6,377 nt of DNA from Candidatus Bipolaricaulota bacterium (GTDB lineage: Bacteria > Bipolaricaulota > Bipolaricaulia > RBG-16-55-9 > DRXL01), in the NCBI GenBank assembly GCA_023512665.1, contig JAILZC010000060.1, positions 1-6,377 on the forward strand, written 5' to 3'. Positions 5,228-6,377 of this stretch are shown here, piece by piece (position 1 is the first letter of the stretch; each line of letters starts with the position of its first letter). The notes under the pieces were generated by a model. The model did no database searches and was not told where the DNA came from. It saw nothing but the letters and a program-made list of their open reading frames with translations. Position numbers and translations under genes: made by a program.

Positions 5228-6377
5228 TTACTCCAGAGCGAACTGACTATCTCCATCAGTGAGACGACGCTCCGGTGGGGGTAGTTCTTCCCGCAGGCCG
5301 GCAAGGAACCCTGCCGTCCATACGATATAACCCGGTAGCAAAATTGGCAAAAGGAGCAGGTAGCGCAAGAACGCAGACTTGTGCCCGGCGAATAACCGGG
5401 CGGCGGTGCGCCCGAGGCGGACGAGCGGCAGCCCGTACGCGAGCCCGGGGTGACGGACAAGAACTTGCCCGCTGAGCGCGACCGTACGGCGGCCGACCGC
5501 CGAGCCAAAGCCCAACAGCCGTTGGTGGCGCAGGAACGCGGAGAACGCGGTGCGGTTCAGGTGGGTCACCACGATGCTCGGGTCGTACAGCAGCCGGTAC
5601 CCGCGCCGGGTCAAGAGGAAATTGAAGACGAGATCCTCCGCCCCGGGCGGGACGGCGACAAACGGCCCGACCGCGGTAAAGACCTCACGGCGGAAGCACA
5701 CATTGCAGTGCGGGATCATGGAGACGACGCGCGCTTCGCCGCCAGGCATATATTCGTTGAACTCAATCAGGTACGTTGCGGTGCCGATGAGGCTGTCCGG
5801 GGTGCCGTTGGCGACCGCGCCACCGACCGCGGCGTAGTCCCCTTGTTGGTGTCGGGTGAGCAGGCGGGCGAGCCAATCGGGGGGGGCGAGACAATCCTGG
5901 TCCGTGATGGCAATGAACGGCGCGCGGGTCTGTGCGATGCCGATGTTGCGCGCGAGCGATTGGTGGGTCTGCTGCGACAGTGCGATGACCGTGACCTCGG
6001 GGAAGTCCCGCCGTAACCGTTCCGCCGTCCCGTCGCCGGAACTATCAACCACGACCACCTCGGGGTGGCCGACGCCCTGCTGAGCGAGTAGGGCGTCGAG
6101 GCAGCGGTCGATCTCGTCCAGGGCTTCCCGGTAGCCCGGCACCACGAAACAGTAGCCGAGGATCTTGCCGGGATAGCGGCGCATCGCCTCGATCACCGCG
6201 TCGTTCGGCAGATTCGTGATGACGCCGTTGTTGACGACGTTGAAGTGTCCGCGATAGACGCGCCCCGTCTCCAACCCCTCGATAATGTACGAGCCGTGCT
6301 CGCGGCTGCGCTGCGACGCCTCGTACTTCAGCGCCGGGTCCTTCATCCAGTTCGGGAAGTCGGTCTCGAACCAGTTG
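5228..6377 (-). CDS. GT2 glycosyltransferase with chimeric N-terminus, partial
   Basis: The open frame ends with TAA at 5228 and runs off the right edge; the ATG at 6346 is probably internal, since codons before it stay open and continue recognisable GH4 sequence. Numbering from that ATG, residues from about 84 on are a GT2 domain: EVVVVDSSGDGTAE (96-109), SLARNIGIAQTR, ITDQDC (DxD 149-151), CNVCFRREVF, PPGAEDLVF (ED 237-238) and RHQRLLGFGS. A hydrophobic C-terminal segment at about 327-349 suggests membrane attachment. It lacks the QxxRW motif, so it is a non-processive type of GT2 that would add single sugars to a lipid-linked or surface glycan. The first beta strand and the usual VVIPxYN motif are replaced by foreign-looking sequence (see the two fragments listed separately). 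GC is visibly higher than in the neighbouring genes. The GT2 call is firm; whether this protein exists as read is doubtful. Confidence 0.75.
   Translation of the reverse strand, partial: NWFETDFPNWMKDPALKYEASQRSREHGSYIIEGLETGRVYRGHFNVVNNGVITNLPNDAVIEAMRRYPGKILGYCFVVPGYREALDEIDRCLDALLAQQGVGHPEVVVVDSSGDGTAERLRRDFPEVTVIALSQQTHQSLARNIGIAQTRAPFIAITDQDCLAPPDWLARLLTRHQQGDYAAVGGAVANGTPDSLIGTATYLIEFNEYMPGGEARVVSMIPHCNVCFRREVFTAVGPFVAVPPGAEDLVFNFLLTRRGYRLLYDPSIVVTHLNRTAFSAFLRHQRLLGFGSAVGRRTVALSGQVLVRHPGLAYGLPLVRLGRTAARLFAGHKSAFLRYLLLLPILLPGYIVWTAGFLAGLREELPPPERRLTDGDSQFALE
6106..6190 (-). pseudogene. Short fragment like a metal-dependent amidohydrolase
   Basis: Between the GH4 piece and the GT2 domain lie about 30 codons reading AMRRYPGKILGYCFVVPGY then REALDEIDRCL. 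The pattern 'RRYP.(K/R)ILGYCFV.PGY..EALDEI.RC' resembles TIM-barrel amidohydrolases of the Amidohydro_2 type, where it precedes the strand carrying a metal-site His or Lys. An alternative is that FVVPGYREALDEIDRCLDALL is simply a divergent GT2 N-terminus (compare VVIPxYN...RCLDALL). The fragment is short, so this is a moderate call. Confidence 0.45.
6188..6377 (-). pseudogene. Internal fragment of GH4 alpha-galactosidase/glucosidase
   Basis: Read on the minus strand from the window edge, the frame gives NWFETDFPNW, then REHGSYIIEGLETG, YRGHFNVVNNG and ITNLPNDAVIE. As recalled, these are consecutive blocks of the C-terminal half of GH4 enzymes (NAD- and metal-dependent alpha-galactosidases and alpha-glucosidases, MelA-like). 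GH4 proteins would continue with a PGYVDRNG-type block, but here the sequence switches to AMRRYPGKI. The upstream part of the GH4 gene, if present, lies beyond the window. It is in frame with what follows and has no stop. The fragment has lost the rest of its fold and cannot be active as seen. Confidence 0.65.

Noticed and set aside
5450..6016. 188-codon open frame on the plus strand
   Set aside because: It lies wholly antisense to the GT2 domain in the most GC-rich part of the window, where stop codons are rare; its translation is Arg/Asp-rich low-complexity sequence with no family motif.

Overview
The window looks like bacterial chromosomal DNA, moderately GC-rich, with short intergenic gaps. 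A YggS-type PLP-binding protein, a GT2 polysaccharide synthase with C-terminal membrane helices, strong Shine-Dalgarno sequences on some genes and sigma70-like promoters all fit a bacterium. The phylum cannot be fixed from this sequence; an uncultured, environmentally assembled genome is plausible. No RNA gene, CRISPR array, insertion sequence or phage gene was seen.

Layout. Positions 1-1010 (+) hold the end of a YggS/PROSC family gene followed 3 nt later by a nitrilase-superfamily carbon-nitrogen hydrolase. Positions 1011-1778 (-) hold a creatininase-family amidohydrolase whose stop codon abuts that of the hydrolase. A short divergent intergenic region (1779-1879) carries a sigma70-like promoter. 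Positions 1880-3973 (+) hold two tandem, diverged paralogues of an exported TIM-barrel glycosidase resembling GH113. Each has its own promoter with the -10 box only 8-9 nt from the ATG, so both mRNAs are predicted to be leaderless or nearly so. Positions 3974-4052 contain a long nested inverted repeat between convergent genes. Positions 4053-5186 (-) encode a membrane GT2 polysaccharide synthase with the D / DxD / TED / QxxRW signature. Positions 5228-6377 (-) are one open frame that runs off the window. It encodes a second GT2 glycosyltransferase, but its N-terminal part reads as pieces of two unrelated enzymes: a GH4 alpha-galactosidase/glucosidase, then a metal-dependent amidohydrolase.

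How the genes may work together. The polysaccharide synthase facing two secreted glycosidases recalls synthase/hydrolase pairs of exopolysaccharide loci. Here they are on opposite strands with separate promoters, so the link is an inference. The left-hand genes look like small-molecule and vitamin B6 housekeeping and have no evident tie to the sugar genes.

The two points most worth a second look are the tripartite chimeric frame at the right end (assembly or amplification artefact versus real rearrangement), where base composition also changes, and the paired leaderless promoters of the glycosidase duplicates.
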